From CAZCDS01 sp964497585 (GTDB lineage Bacteria > Desulfobacterota > Desulfomonilia > Desulfomonilales > Desulfomonilaceae): a DNA stretch of 42,428 nucleotides. The position numbers were made by a program, and so were the translations under genes. The stretch covers positions 1-42,428 of the forward strand of contig CAZCDS010000058.1 of NCBI GenBank assembly GCA_964497585.1, in the 5' to 3' direction. Numbering within the stretch: position 1 is the stretch's first letter; the number at the start of each line of letters is the position of its first letter. Positions 42,131-42,428 of the stretch are shown here, one piece after another. The notes under the pieces are model-generated. The model was given only the letters and a program-made list of their open reading frames with translations, did no database searches and was not told where the DNA came from.

Positions 42131-42330
42131 GAGACGTGGGCGGCATGGGATTGATGTCCGGGTGGGACGACGACGGACGCTGCTGGGTGGAATGGATCGT
42201 GGACAACGGTGAAGCCCCAAAAGGCCTCCTCGCGTGCTCGGTGTGCGGAGAACCTCTCTCCGTTAGGCGCTTCGGTTGGGTGTGCCCCGTGAACGGTGAA
42301 GTGCGGTGCAGCACTCACCTCGCGTACTGA
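42112..42330 (+). CDS. Small Cys-rich (zinc-ribbon-like) protein
   Basis: This 72-residue protein is real by its ribosome-binding site (GGGAGG, five bases before ATG 42112) and by translational overlap with the preceding kinase. The C-terminal half has ACSVCGE, WVCPVNGEVRCSTH, i.e. Cys-X2-Cys ... Cys ... Cys-X-X-His, typical of a small metal-binding knuckle. The first half is Gly/Trp-rich (DVGGMGLMSGWDDDGRCWVEW). No named family is recognised. Confidence 0.65.
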   Translation: METIKLRDVGGMGLMSGWDDDGRCWVEWIVDNGEAPKGLLACSVCGEPLSVRRFGWVCPVNGEVRCSTHLAY

Positions 42331-42420
42331 CCCGCGAAGTGATAGCGAACCTCATTATACCATCTCGCGTTCCAATGATGAATGTGATAGGGATCTCCCC
42401 GAACGTATGGGGAGGCGATC

Positions 42421-42428
42421 ATGCCAAG
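42421..42428 (+). CDS. Start of a further coding region (3' partial)
   Basis: ATG CCA AG at the very end of the window follows GGGGAGG (42409-42415) by five bases, an ideal ribosome-binding site. Only two full codons are visible, so nothing can be said about the product. Confidence 0.4.

Noticed and set aside
1..42428. CRISPR arrays, tRNA or rRNA genes, prophage
   Set aside because: No regularly spaced direct repeats, no cloverleaf-like or rRNA-conserved sequence and no phage structural genes were seen by eye; a covariance-model search was not possible.

Overview
The window reads as chromosomal DNA of a GC-rich Gram-negative bacterium, most likely an anaerobic member of the Desulfobacterota (old Deltaproteobacteria, Syntrophobacter/Desulfomonile-like). 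This is inferred from gene content: a Wsp/Frz-type chemosensory operon, long runs of soluble hybrid kinases, a PATAN (DUF4388) domain, sigma-54 control, 2-hydroxyacyl-CoA dehydratase/benzoyl-CoA reductase-type subunits and a Liv-type transporter linked to an acyl-CoA synthetase. No tRNA, rRNA, CRISPR array or prophage was seen.

Layout. 1-3.1 kb: the 3' end of a TetR gene whose last codons come from the terminal inverted repeat of a RAYT (REP-associated tyrosine transposase) element, an EcoRI-site-rich repeat, a potassium-channel-like protein and a flavin-binding pyridoxamine-oxidase-like protein. 3.1-10.1 kb: a long leader with a near-perfect sigma-54 promoter, then cheW-cheR(TPR)-cheW-cheA:REC-cheB, which is the wspBCDEF order without the wspA receptor or the wspR diguanylate cyclase. 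10.2-21.1 kb, same strand: a row of soluble signalling proteins (REC-kinase, PAS hybrid kinase, short kinase, single-domain receiver, REC-PAS hybrid kinase, 1107-residue multi-PAS hybrid kinase ending in a PATAN domain). Together with the che genes this is about 17 kb of co-oriented signalling genes.

21.4-26.0 kb: two convergent genes that share a ~50-residue repeat module (core ELMEKY..S.KGL..LF.KL), one fused to pentapeptide repeats and one to a membrane anchor; then an orphan type IV prepilin-like protein, a DUF3795 Cys-rich protein and an exported metallo-beta-lactamase-fold protein. 26.1-36.1 kb, minus strand: a catabolic locus with a TetR regulator, livHMGF, an AMP-forming acyl-CoA synthetase, a Liv-type binding protein and two paired 2-hydroxyacyl-CoA dehydratase-family subunits. 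Upstream of tetR are two copies of a GTTAG-N5-CTAAC palindrome, the likely operators.

36.6-42.4 kb, plus strand: a REC-GAF-PAS-AAA+-Fis sigma-54 activator with unusual active-site residues, a strong sigma-54 promoter match, an ankyrin-repeat protein, an unknown 101-residue protein, a histidine kinase with a divergent receiver domain, and a small Cys-rich protein.

Working model (inference): the che genes form a non-motility, Wsp-like array whose receptor is elsewhere and whose output passes into the adjacent soluble kinases and receivers. The sigma-54 activator may drive both the che promoter and the ankyrin-gene promoter. The minus-strand locus takes up a carboxylic or aromatic acid, activates it to a CoA ester and may reduce or dehydrate it.
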